DNA of 64,000 nt, from the NCBI GenBank assembly GCA_024516155.1, contig JAJJXM010000088.1:62001-126000 (forward strand). Direction: 5' to 3'. Of this stretch, positions 17,976 through 28,293 are shown in pieces; positions within the stretch are counted from its first letter, which is position 1, and the number at the start of each line of letters is the position of its first letter. Source of the stretch: Pyronema omphalodes. Taxonomy: Eukaryota; Ascomycota; Pezizomycetes; Pezizales; Pyronemataceae. The position numbers were made by a program, and so were the translations under genes. The notes beneath the pieces are model-generated. The model ran no database searches and had not been told where the DNA came from. It saw only the letters and a program-made list of their open reading frames with translations.

Positions 17976-20900
17976 CTATCCCCTTCTGCGAGGCTTCTCT
18001 AGCCGGGAGTGTGCCCAGGTCGAGGTAGCAACCTTGGTTGCAGAGATAAAGGTGGAAAGAGCCTTGGTGCCGGAGGGGGTGTCCAGAATGGTGTTTAAGT
18101 TGATCCGGGAGTGTTGTCTGAGTTTGAGGTCCTTCCTGAGTGTGGAGCGAGCGGCCTGGAATTCGGGGCAGCTCAGGAGGAGGTGTCGAGGCGTCTGCGG
18201 TGGGTGGATTGGGCAGCTGCAGCTGCGGGAGGGGTATGCGTCGGATGGAGGGTGGGCCAAGCAGTTGAGGAAGTACCCGTGGCCGGTGCGAAGACCCAGG
18301 ATTGCAGTTGATATCCAGCGGGGGTTTTCGGTGTACGCAGTGTCCATTGTGCGGCGGTGTGTGGCGGTGTACGTGCGCGGTCGGGGGGAAGAGGTGAACC
18401 AGGTAGCCCAGTCTTCGGTGTGCCTCTCTCGAGCGCGGCGGCGCAGCCAAGTGAGGGATATCGGTATTCGTCGGCGTGGCGGTACTGTTGTCGCCTGTCG
18501 GGCCAGTTCGTCGGCGGCTTCGTTTCCGGGGACGCTAGTGTGTCCTGGGACCCAGTGGATGGTAATTGAGGTACCGTAAGCGTGAAGGTCGTGAGCGGTG
18601 TTGTGGATGGCCCAGGCGAGCTCCTGGCCGGGGCCTCGACGGAGGTGAGAGGCTCGATGTATCGCGGCCTGGTTGTCGGTAAAAACGTGGATGTGTTTGT
18701 CGTATAGGTCGTTGCGTCGAATATGTGTCAGGCATGTCCGGAGTCCTTCGTGGATGGCCATAACTTCCGCGTCGAAGACTTCTGTTCTGTCGCCCATGGG
18801 CACTATGGAGTCGACAGGTCGTGGCAGCCCGTGGGGGATGGTGTATCCTGCGCCTGTTATGCCGTCAAGTTGAGAGCCGTCCGTGTACAGTAGGATAGTA
18901 TCCGATCGTTGGGGAAGGGCGTGGAGGAGGAGGAGGTGGTCGTCGGCAGCTACAGCCTTCGGGGAGGAGGAGATGTCGATCGTTAATGTAGGGGCGAGGT
19001 CGTCGTCGGGGATGTTTTGGGAGGTGTCCTCGATTTCGGCGTTTGGTTGGACCCACGGGGAGAGGGTGCTGATGACGTGCAGGAGGCGGGACGGGGCTTG
19101 TCCTGGGACGTGCCACGGGTGGTCGTGCTCGGTGTCCGGGTTGATGGAGGCATCCTCGATACTCGGGGCGGGAAACGAGACGGGGCAGCGTGTGAGGGAT
19201 AGGATGTGAAGCGGGTAGAGTGAGGGTGCGCAGGGCGTATTTCCGCTGGCGGTTGTCAAGACGTATTGTGACGGGGGGGAGTGCGGATTCATTGTGGAGG
19301 GCCAGAATCGGAGTAGAGGTGAAAGCGTTGAGAATCCTGCGGAGGGCGGTGTTCTGTTGATTCTGGAGGGTGCGGGCAAGGTCTTTTTGTTGGTTCCACC
19401 ATATCTCTGCGCCGTAGTCTGCTCTCGACTGGACACACGCCTGGTAGATTAGTCTTGTAGCAGCGGGGGACAGACCTGTTTCGTACCGTGCTAACCTACA
19501 CAGTGCGTTCAGAGTTCTTTGCGCGGCGGTTACTCGTCTAGCTACATGTTTTCTAAAGTTAAGTTTCCTATCTAAATACAGGCCTATCCACCTCACAACA
19601 TCCTTCTCTCCTCCTTGTGTTCCCGGTGTGATAACTGTACCGTTTGGTAACTTAACTTTTTCCTCCTCAGTGATGCTATCGGTGCGTGCCCAGTGGAAAT
19701 GCAGGAGCTCTGACTTGGCATCGTCAAATGCAACGGCGTTTGCGTCGGCCCACCGAAAGGCTGTTGTCGTGATGTTCTCAAGTGCGCGGGCGTTCGCTTT
19801 TCTGGTGCGTCCCTGGACGACGATCGCTACGTCGTCAATGTAGCTAGGTGTCCAGGCGTACGGGTGTACCTGTGCTAGTTCGTCGAATAATGGGCGGAGG
19901 TATAATAAGAAAAGTATGGGGGATGCAGGGGAACCTTGTGGGATGCCTGTTTGCACTGGGCGTTGCGTGTCAGTTCGCCCATCGAACGCTAGAGCGATCG
20001 TGCGATCTGCGAGGAAAGACTGGCACCACGATACTACTGGTCGCGGGCACCCAAGCTGTCGTAATGTTTGTTGGAGGCGGTCAGCAGAGACGTTGTCGAA
20101 CGCTCCACGAACATCGAGGAAGAGGGCAGAGGTTAGCATTCAGTGCGATTTCCCAATCTCGACGTCGTGCACCAGCGCCATCGCCGCGTCAATTGCTGAT
20201 CTCTGCGGGTGTCCACCTATTTGGTCTCTATGTAGTAAGTCGTGAGAGTCTGCCATCGTGCCTAGGCGAGTGGCCATTAGTTTTTCGAGGGTCTTCCCAA
20301 GGCAGTTTAGGAGCGCAATCGGACGGTATGCCTTTGGATTGCTGTAATCCGGCTTGTTGGGTTTGGCGATAATGACTGTGGTGGCCTGGCGCCAGCATCG
20401 CGGATGGTAGCCTACCGTCCCTAATGTGGCGTAGAGGTTGTTCATGTGTTCGGGGATGGCAAGGTATGCTTGGCGTAGGCAGGCGAATGTGAGCCCATCG
20501 GGTCCGGGCGCCTTCTTCGGCCAGGAGGAGAATATCGCTGTTTCTACCTCTGTCGGTGTAAAGGTTGTCCACTGCAACTCGCGGCGCGGGGGGAGGACGG
20601 ACGGAGGCGGTGGTGGCGGCGGCGGGGGAAACAACTTTTGGAAGGCCTCTACCTTTGCGTCGAAGGAGCTGCAGATTGTTTCTTGGCCGTTTATCATTGC
20701 GCGGAGGTTTGGTGTTAGCTGAGCACGCCGAGGGTTGGTGTACCTAAACGCCTGCCACACATCGGGTCCTTCGGCTTGGGAAAGATATTCCTTCCACTTT
20801 GCATCTTTCGCCGTTCGAATGGTCCTGTGGTATTCGTTTCGGTGTTGTTTGTAGTTTAGGTGGGATCTATCGTCACGTTTGCGTTTCCACTTACGTCTTG

Positions 20901-21897
20901 CTTTGGTCATCTTTTTCCTTGCCTCGGTGACTTCTGCGGTCCACCATCTTTTCGATTGCGGGGTCACTTGTAGTACGGGGGTGGACGTAGTTGCGGCATT
21001 AAGGATAGCATCACGTATTGACTCCGCCCACGCATCGAGGTTGTCTGTGGTAGGGTGGTTGCGGTATTGTGTCCATGATGGTGTGAGGGCTAAGCACGAG
21101 GCACGGAGGGTTTCGGCGAAGAGCTCCCAATCCGTCTTTTTCCAGTTCAGTCGGTTTGTTGGGGGGGTTGTTTCAGCGTCTGGGTGGGTTGTGTGCACTT
21201 CGAAACGTATGACTTCATGGTCAGATCCCGTAGCGTTGTCGTCGTCAATTGCCCAGTTGATTGTTTCCTCTGCCATGTGGGGCGATGCTAGGGTCAGGTC
21301 GAGGACGGAAGAACTGCGGCCTTGGTTGTAGTAGTAGGTGGGAATGTCAGGGACGGACACGAGGGTCCAGTCTCGTTGTTCGATGAGGTCAACTATTTCG
21401 GTGGCGCGGGTGGGGGAACGTGTGGAGGAGTTCCACAGGGCATGGTGAGCGTTGAGGTCACCTGTGATGATGCACCTGCGGGGGAGGGGGAGGGGGGTGA
21501 GGGCTCTCGGGATGGTATAAATATTGCTTTCGGGGTGTTTTTCGTTGTATATATTAAAAAGAAAGAAAGAAGGAATTAAGTCAGTGCCTACCTCAAGGAC
21601 CTGGAGGTCAGGATCCGCGCATATATCGGTGCGTTGAGAAACCCTGAGGTATGGGTTTGTCCTGGTCACATAGGCGGCTGTTCTGTTGGTGGTTCTATCT
21701 GCACGCGGTGGCAAGACCAGTGTGAAAGATGGGTGTGTGGTGGCGTATGTTATGTCGGTTATGTGAATTTCTTGTATTAGGATTATGTCGGCTGTGTTGT
21801 GTGCGCTATTCAGCAGCGCATCGAGTGCTGATCGTTGTCGGTTCACGTTGTGGGAGACGATCCGTATGGTTGCTGCCAGTCTGTTGTAGCTAGACAT
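17976..21897 (-). pseudogene. A3 ORF2, one nonsense change and one frameshift
   Basis: Otherwise nearly identical to the A2 ORF2. A GGA to TGA change after VEIGKSH (near 20140) stops it at residue 585, just before the FLD motif. The frame then runs on through GIPQGSPASP and YIDD to about 19195, where one extra base in HPIP.. shifts the frame. RNase H is intact in the next frame and ends KVATSTWAHSRLEKPRRRG, which appears to be the family's normal C-terminus. Confidence 0.92.
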
Positions 21898-23600
21898 GGG
21901 CGTTCATCTCAGTGTCTCTGTCGGCTGGGTTGGGTGGGGCGGCGGCGGGGTTTTGTGACGCTGTCCAGGCTTCTTTGAATATGCGGATGCGTACGGGGCA
22001 CTGCTTGCTGAAGCCTGGGTGGTCGAGGTCGGGGAGGTTGGCGTCCGCGCAGTTTTTGCAATGGTATCTAGTGTGCTCACAACTCTTACCGTTGCTTTGG
22101 GGGCAGTCGTTACAGGCGTGGTCGTCCGTGGGGTGGTTCTGGCCGCAGATGCCGCAGGTGGGGCCTTGCGGTCCAGTGCAGTTGGTGTAGTGGTGGCCAA
22201 AGAGCAAGCAGCGCCGACACTGGTCGGTCCGTCGGGCAGAGTGGTACTCGGTGACTCTTCGGGGCTCCAAGAGTACCATGACTCGTTTGCGCTTCAGGAG
22301 TGCGAGCTCTTCGGCGGTACGTACCGCAATAACCACACTGGACGCTTCCTTGCCCACACGTTTCTCCGCGGTCGTCATATATCGGGGGGGTTGCGCCAGG
22401 GTGACATGTCCGTTGCTGCGTTCGATCTCCTCTTGGAGGAGGCGCATTCCGTCGGGGGAGTCGGGGTATTGGCTCGTGGGGATTCCATGAACTGCGAGCT
22501 TATACCACCGCTCGTTCAGGCGGGGTGCGGCGATGGAGGTGTTGACCTGTTGCGTCGCTGTGTGTATGGTCCCTAGGTTCTTGGTCAGCTCGGATTCAGT
22601 GGTGCCGTCTGTCATGGTCACGATGAGGTTTCCTGATGAGGCTTGTCTGATCGTGGCGACAGCCATGTGAGGCGGCGCCTGCGTCTGGGTGAGTGCAGCG
22701 TTGATCGCCCTTCCCAGTTGGGCATTGGTATTGACGTCGATTTCCGCAGGGTGTGGGATGGGTATCATGATGGACTGGGGGGGGGTGCGTTGGCGTCGGG
22801 GGTGCGGTTTTGCGGGGGGGGTTGCTTTCGGGGGCGTGGGCGGGGAAGGAGAGGTCAGCGACGGTTGTGCCGGAGGTCCACGGCTGGTGAGTGGTCGTGG
22901 GGGGGTTGTGGCGGCGAGTAGTGGTGGAGGTCGGTATGGCGATGTTGTGGTGGCGAAGGGCGTTTTCCAGGAGTCGGCATCGTTCTTTCCAGTATTGGAG
23001 GTCGTCGGGGGGTGAGTTGGCGGTGGTCGTTTGTTCGGGGTGGGGTTGACGTTGGGGCTGTGTCGGAGGGGGCGGGCTGGGTTTTGTGATTTTGTCGAGT
23101 CTTTTGTTGATGGTGTCGATGGAATGGACAATAGGTCGGAGAGTGTCGTTGGTGTTTTTCGAAATCATAGCGGCGATGGCTGAGAGGAGGTTGTTGTCGG
23201 GCTGAGGCTGGGGGTTGGGGTTGACGTCGGAAGCAGTTATTGCGTGCTGGCTGTCGTTGAGGTTTAGGTCAGAGTCGGATTCGGAGTCGGTGTCGGGGCA
23301 GCTGTCGGTGTCCATAGCGGTCGGCATTGTTTCGACGGGGGTCCCATCGAGGTTCACGTGGGTGTTTGTTTTCGGTCGGGTAACATTTTTGCGGAGGAGG
23401 TCGAGGTCACGTCTAGAGGCGGATTTTTTGGTGGGGGGTTTGGTGACTTTTCCGGAGACGGTCGTTGATTTCTTAGAGGTCGCGATGGCGGAGGAGCCAG
23501 CGTGCGGGGCGTTGACTCGTGAAAGCTCGTCGGGGCTAAAAATATTCTCGGGTACCTGCATACGCGAGGGCGTGGCGGGGATGGGTGCGTTAGCGTCCAT
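21890..23600 (-). pseudogene. A3 ORF1, frameshifted in a poly-C run
   Basis: N-terminal 300 or so codons from MDANAPIPATPS are in one frame and the rest, including the zinc knuckles CRRCLLFGHHYTNC, is in another. The break is an extra base in the C/G run near 22805-22820. A short stretch just downstream (near 22752-22785) also differs from A1/A2: TPPQSIMIPIPHPAEID replaces TRPQEINLPCPNPAEID; A4 has a similar variant. Confidence 0.9.
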
Positions 23601-24033
23601 CGCTTAACCGGTGGTACGGTAAGCGATGGCGAAGAGTCACGTGAGGAGGCTCTTGCTAAGCGAGCACGAAAATTTTTCGCGAGGAAAGGGGTCCGGAGGG
23701 GGGGAAATTTGGGGTATCACCACAACCAGTGCTGCTGGTGGGGGGGGAATTTGGGGGGGGGGGGGATTTCGGTATGCCGAAACCGAAAATAAGGTCGGTT
23801 TGATGATTGGGGGGCGGGTGGTGGAGCGGCGTTGATGAAAGTGCCCGGAATCCGGCCCGGAGGTCCCAGAATCGCGTTTTTCCGCTGAATCTCAACGGTA
23901 AACGGTAGCTGGGTTCCGAAAATCGAGATTCGGGGTAATTCCGAGGTAAGAAATCGATTGCCGATTCGAAAATCGGGGAAATTGTTGTTGTTGTCGCAAA
24001 TGCAGGGGGGGGTCAGCGGTTGCTGTGTGGTGT
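23601..24033 (-). promoter_or_regulatory. A3 5' UTR
   Basis: Start-codon hairpin (23597-23629) with the CCGTACCACCGGT loop variant, TCACGTGA (23637-23644), C runs, UUCG hairpin, and poly-C 5' terminus, as in the other LINE-A copies. Confidence 0.7.
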
Positions 24034-24048
24034 CCCGAGGTAAATGCC

Positions 24049-24835
24049 TCGCACATGTCTGAAATACACCATACAACACTCCCTATCCGACAGAACTATC
24101 CACGTCTTCACGGACAGCCAGGCTGCCGCTCACAGAACCTCCCACCTACGCCGCGGTCCCGGACAAGAAGTCGCTTGGAACATTCACGCAGTCGCTCGCA
24201 ACCTCAGCGAATACGGCATCTCCATCACCGTCCACTGGATCCCCGGACACGCCAGTGTCCCCGGTAACGAGATCGCCGACGACCTGGCCCGTCAAGCCAC
24301 AACGATACAACCCCGCCGACTACCTCCCATCACCATAACATGGCTACGACAACGCACCCGCGAACGCCACATGAGCGAATGGCAGGAGTGGTACAACTCC
24401 TCTCCCAGGCCTAAGACGTACGCAGCCCAACACCGGAGGCGCATGGACACCGCCTACACCAATCATCCCCGCTGGGTATCCACAGCCATCCTCGGACTCC
24501 GGACAGGACATGGGTATTTCCTAAGCTGCCTCGCCCAACCCCCTTCCAACGGATACCCGGCACGCTCATGCAACTGCCCCATCCACCCTCCTCAGACACC
24601 TCGACACCTCCTCGTAAGCTGCCCCGAGTTCCAGGACGCTCGCGCAACCCTCCGACAGGACCTCAAACTCACCCGCTACGCTCGCCTCAACATGGAATCC
24701 ATCCTCAACACCAAACCCGGCACACAGGCTCTCTCTGATTTCATCTCCGTGACCAAGGTCGCTACCTCGGTCTGGGCCCATACCCGGTTAAACAACGCTC
24801 GCAGAAGGGAGCAGACCACCTCTTTCGTTGACTGA
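24049..24835 (+). pseudogene. LINE-C ORF2, rest of RNase H and C-terminus
   Basis: Continues the 15103-17146 fragment after A3. RNase H shows FTDSQAAAHR and WIPGHASVPGNEIADDLARQA. It is followed by the C-terminal domain with RSCNCPIHPPQTPRHLLVSCPEF and ends ARRREQTTSFVD, a longer tail than in LINE-A. Once A3 and one TSD copy are removed the frame rejoins at TCLKYTIQHSL. Confidence 0.9.
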
Positions 24836-25619
24836 AAGCTGACCACAGTGACAAACACCTCTCGTGCGCACAAGCCTCAGCGTGCAACACTTTCCTTTTC
24901 GTCTAAATTTTCTTTTCATTTTTACGTTGGTTCTTATTCACGTTTTTACTTCTTGTCTTGGTTTCTTTACGTTTCCTTTATGTTTTATTTCCTTATCGCG
25001 TTTGTTTGAGTACTTTGCATTTCCGGGGAGAACAGGATCGAAGGGAGCGGGAAGAACGATGAAGGGAGATGTAAGGGGACGACCGGGAGAGAGGGGAACG
25101 GGGGGAGAAACGGGTGGGAGGAAGCAAGACGGCGAGGAGGAGGGCAGCGGGGAGAGCTGAATTTGCTTTATCTTTGTGTTTTCTTTGTACCGGAGGAGGA
25201 TTTCTTTTGTTTCAACAGGCGGACAGAGTGGAGAGTAGTCCAGGAGAGAGAGGTGCGCGGGGAAGGGCCAGCAGGGGCCGGTGGGAGTCATCATTTCATT
25301 TGTACCGGAGGAAACAAAGGCGGGAAAAGAAAACTAAAAATGGGAAGGGGAAGGGAGGAGGAAAGGGAGGAACCCGGCGAGGTGGCCTCTGTGCAAGCAG
25401 GGCACTGGAACAATAGTCGCGATATGGACAACACACCCCCGGAGTAACAGTGGGTTCAGACCCCACAACCACAACAATCAAGGGGAGGAGGATGGTAGAG
25501 GCGGAGACTGGGTTTTTGCTTTTGCGTTTCTTTCTTCTTCTCTTTTGTACTTAATCTGTCCCTTGTCATAACCAAAAGGTTGCAAACAAGTAATGAATAA
25601 AGAAACAAACAAACAAACA
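24836..25619 (+). mobile_element. LINE-C 3' UTR and AAAC tail
   Basis: About 780 non-coding bases: a T-rich start, a purine-rich block, a region homologous to the other 3' ends (ACCCGGCGAGGTGGCCTCTG), GTGGGTTCAGACCCCAC, the terminal hairpin AACC-AAAA-GGTT (25570-25581) and a tail ending in three AAAC units. There is no internal poly(A) like that of LINE-A. The right flank is LINE-D ORF1. Confidence 0.85.
25570..25581 (+). other. 3'-terminal hairpin, AAAA loop
   Basis: AACC, loop AAAA, GGTT: same stem as the other elements with a completely different loop. Confidence 0.7.
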
Positions 25620-25838
25620 TAAGGTGTCCGCGTGAGGTTCGTTTAATCGTGGTGAATGACATATGAGGTGGAGCGCGGGTTTTGGCCAGGGCGGTGTTGA
25701 TGGCGAGTCCTATGCCGACTCTGGTGTTCATGGTGATATCAGAAGGGTTGGCGCACTGTATGATGATGGATCGGGGGTGTTGTCGGGGCTGTCCTGTGGT
25801 GACGGGACGAGTAGTGGCGGGTGCGGGGTTGGTCGGGA
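25620..25838 (-). pseudogene. LINE-D ORF1 fragment (before the RRM-like part)
   Basis: Minus-strand coding remnant reading IIIQCANPSDITMNTRVGIGLAINTALAKTRAPPHMSFTTIK, aligned with the LPCPNPAEIDVNTKAQLGRAINAAL region of LINE-A ORF1. It is bounded on the left by the LINE-C tail and on the right by H2. The zinc-knuckle part and ORF2 of LINE-D are not in the window. Confidence 0.82.
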
Positions 25839-27818
25839 TTTATTTATTTATTTATTTATTAACTCATACACGCATCCAACCGTAAGGTTATGGCGGAATC
25901 TACAGTAAATACAAAATTAAGAAACCCGGGTGTCAGGCCAGGCTCTCACTGGGTATGCCCCAGAGCTTGTCGTTAGGGTGTGGGGTTGTAGACCCCCAAG
26001 TCTCGTTGTGCTTTTGTTCGTCAAGCGTCGTCTGTTCCAGGAGCCCTGTACGCTCGGAGGCCACCTCGCCGGGTCGTTCCCCCATTTCCTCCACCCTTCC
26101 CCTCCCATTTTTAACCATTTTTCCGCCTTTATTTCCCCCACAAAGCAAAAACAAAACCAAAGCAAAGTTAAACCGCCGCCGGGCCACCTACGCCCCCACT
26201 CTCCTCCCCTCTCTCAACTCCTCTGCCGGTGTCTCCTGACTCTTTGCCCTTTGAGACACCCGGGCCCGCCCTGCCCCTCTTCTCCTCCCCTCTCTCCCCT
26301 TCTCCTTCCTTCTTCCTCAGTCTTCTCGCTGCTCCCCCTCGCCTCTCTCCCCTTCTTGTCGGTGGTGTTGTCAGTCCAAGATTGCCATTCCCCAGCACAA
26401 TCTGGACATTGATACCTCCGCTCTTCACGACTTCTGCCCAAGTTTTCTTCGTGGAGGGGGTATTCGTTTTCGGTTGGTGGGTGGTCTTTCCCCGTCCACC
26501 AATCTTTGTCGTCGGGGGTTTGTTGCTGTTCTCCGTCGCGCGTTTCTTGTCGGCCTTATCGTTCCTCCTCTTCCTCTGCGCTTCCTTCCCCTCCACAGTC
26601 TTCCATCCATCCTTGTCCGCCAGGGCAGTGGTGGTGGGGGCGTCGGGTAGAGTTGTGTCCTGGGCAGCATCGCTGTCAGGAGCGGGGTTGGTGGTCGCTT
26701 CGGTCGAGGTTATCGCGAGAGGGCGCGGGGGATACTTGAGCATCAGAGCATCAAGCGCATCCTGGGCGGCGGAGGTTGCGTGCTGTGAGTGCATCAGGCT
26801 GTGCTCCGGTGATGCATCTCGTTTCTTGTTGATTGCCGGTCGTTGGTTTGTCGGCGTGGTTGGTCCGGTGTTCTGATCGCTCCCTCGTCGCTTTCTTTTC
26901 CCGGGAGGGTTGCGTACAGCGTGCAGAACGTCCTGAATGTCGTGTTGGACATGGGAGAGTTGCATCGTCATCTCCTCCATAGCGGAGGGGGAGGTCGGCG
27001 GGCCTGGAAGAGGGAGGGCCGGTGGGACAATGCGTTCGTCGAGCTGTTTTGTGAGGGTGTCAACGGCAGCTTTGAGGGCTGCTGTTTCGGCGATGGACTT
27101 GTGGTAGGCCTTGCGTAGAGCCACCTCCTCCACGGCCATCTTGTCCACCTTTCTTGTCAGTGTGTCGAGTTTATCGAAGACAGTTTGGAAGGCGCTTTCC
27201 ATCTCGTCGCCGATTGCGCCTGTGCGCTGCTCGATGAGCCAGTCAAGGTGGGCTCCTACTGTCGCGTTGGCTGCGCAGTACTGAAGGATGTTTTCAGCAC
27301 TGCTGTCGATTTCCGCCCCGAAGACGTATGCGCTGACAGCTTCGTGCACCAGCTCCTTGCGCCATTTGCGAACTGGTGAATCGCCGTAATCGTTGGCGTA
27401 TCGTGGGGGTGGTGGTGGTGCTTCTGAGGCTACAGAAGGCGCGCGCTGGAGCGTGTTTCCGGCGCTGAATCCATCACTTTCATCGACTTTTCCGTCTCTT
27501 CCATCAAAAATAGAATCGGATTTATCTTCTGGAAGGTCCACAAGGGCTTGGAACGCGTTCCCAGACTGCTTGGGCCGTGGGGCGCGGAGTTGGCGAGGTT
27601 TTGGTGGCATTTCGCGTGGTGGGGTAAGCCAAAACGCGTGAAAACTCTGATTTCGCGGCGAAAGTCAACGAAATCAACGTAGAATTCTCTGGAAATTCAC
27701 AGAGATACGTAAATGAGCGCTGCGAATCCGAATCCGATGGAAAAATCGATGGTTTCGGTGCTGGTTGTTGCAAACGCAGGGGGGGGGGTCGCCGTTGCGT
27801 TTTCTGATCGTTGTGGTT
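25839..27818 (-). mobile_element. H2: non-autonomous ORF1-only element, AAAT tail
   Basis: Flanked by the 13-bp TSD GGGTTGGTCGGGA (25826-25838 and 27819-27831) within LINE-D ORF1. (ATTT)n at the left is the 3' tail, followed by the terminal hairpin (25878-25889) and a 3' UTR matching H1 and F1. At the 5' end the canonical CGCAACGGCGA plus C run is preceded by AACCACAACGATCA, a string that also occurs in the 3' region of AAAC-tailed elements. Confidence 0.87.
26168..27610 (-). CDS. H2 coiled-coil gag-like protein, intact, divergent N-terminal half
   Basis: 480 residues from MPPKPRQLRAPRPKQS. The layout is as in H1: charged N-terminus (DGRDGKVDE retained), a central helical region (EMESAFQTVFDKLDTLTRKVDKM, then AETAALKAAVDTLTKQLDE), SAMEEMTMQLSHVQHDIQDVLHAVRNPPGKRKRRGS, then DGWKTVE and KKTWAEVVKSGGINVQIVLGNG. 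The first 200 residues differ strongly from H1/H3/H4, whereas the last 100 or so are almost identical, so H2 is probably a mosaic or belongs to a sister subfamily. Confidence 0.82.
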   Translation of the reverse strand: MPPKPRQLRAPRPKQSGNAFQALVDLPEDKSDSIFDGRDGKVDESDGFSAGNTLQRAPSVASEAPPPPPRYANDYGDSPVRKWRKELVHEAVSAYVFGAEIDSSAENILQYCAANATVGAHLDWLIEQRTGAIGDEMESAFQTVFDKLDTLTRKVDKMAVEEVALRKAYHKSIAETAALKAAVDTLTKQLDERIVPPALPLPGPPTSPSAMEEMTMQLSHVQHDIQDVLHAVRNPPGKRKRRGSDQNTGPTTPTNQRPAINKKRDASPEHSLMHSQHATSAAQDALDALMLKYPPRPLAITSTEATTNPAPDSDAAQDTTLPDAPTTTALADKDGWKTVEGKEAQRKRRNDKADKKRATENSNKPPTTKIGGRGKTTHQPKTNTPSTKKTWAEVVKSGGINVQIVLGNGNLGLTTPPTRRGERRGGAARRLRKKEGEGERGEEKRGRAGPGVSKGKESGDTGRGVERGEESGGVGGPAAV

Positions 27819-28029
27819 GGGTTGGTCGGGAGGTTGGCCTTGAGGATAGTTGCGGTTTTGGAGGGGTCTGCCCACGGCGTCGAGGGTGCAATGGGGGGGC
27901 GGGTTGCGCTCCTGGGTGTGTCCATTGGGGTGGTGATGTTGTTGTTTCGCAGGATTTCCTCGAGTATGTGGCATTGCGTCTTCCAGTATTGCGCATCGTT
28001 GGTGGTGTGTTGGGCAGCGGGTGCGGTTT
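27819..28029 (-). pseudogene. LINE-D ORF1 fragment between H2 and H3
   Basis: Remnant of the central linker: RCAILEDAM and GHTQERNPPPHCTLDAVGRPLQN in one frame and DTPRSATRPPIAPSTPWADPSKTATILKANLPTNP in another, aligning with the LINE-B ORF1 linker. Its frame is broken. Confidence 0.78.
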
Positions 28030-28293
28030 GTTTGTTTGTTTGTTTGTTCTCTCATTACTTGTTTGCAACCCGAAGGTTATGACAAGGGACAGATAAATAC
28101 AAAAGAGAAGAAGAAAGAAATGTAAAAGCAAAAACCCAGTCTCCACCTCTACCAGTCTCCTCCTCTTGATCGTTGTGGTTGTGGGGTCTGTCCACACTGT
28201 TACTACGGGGGTTTCTTGTCCAAGCGCGTCTGATGTTCCACGTGCCCTGCTTGCACAGAGGCCGCCTCGCCGGGCTCCTCCCTTTCCTCCTCC

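Larger units (their letters stand above)
17147..24048 (-). mobile_element. LINE-A copy A3, full length, with TSD
   Basis: A 6.9-kb element bounded by the 14-bp TSD TCGCACATGTCTGA (17133-17146 and 24049-24062) within LINE-C ORF2. The 3' end on the left has (GTTT)n, i.e. an AAAC tail, then the terminal hairpin and an internal poly(A). The 5' end is at about 24031, with some 16 extra bases before the TSD. Both ORFs are broken. Confidence 0.93.

Noticed and set aside
25839..25860. Short tandem repeats as a CRISPR or telomere array
   Set aside because: The ATTT, GTTT and GTT repeats are all at 3' ends of elements next to the conserved hairpin and TSDs; there are no spacers.
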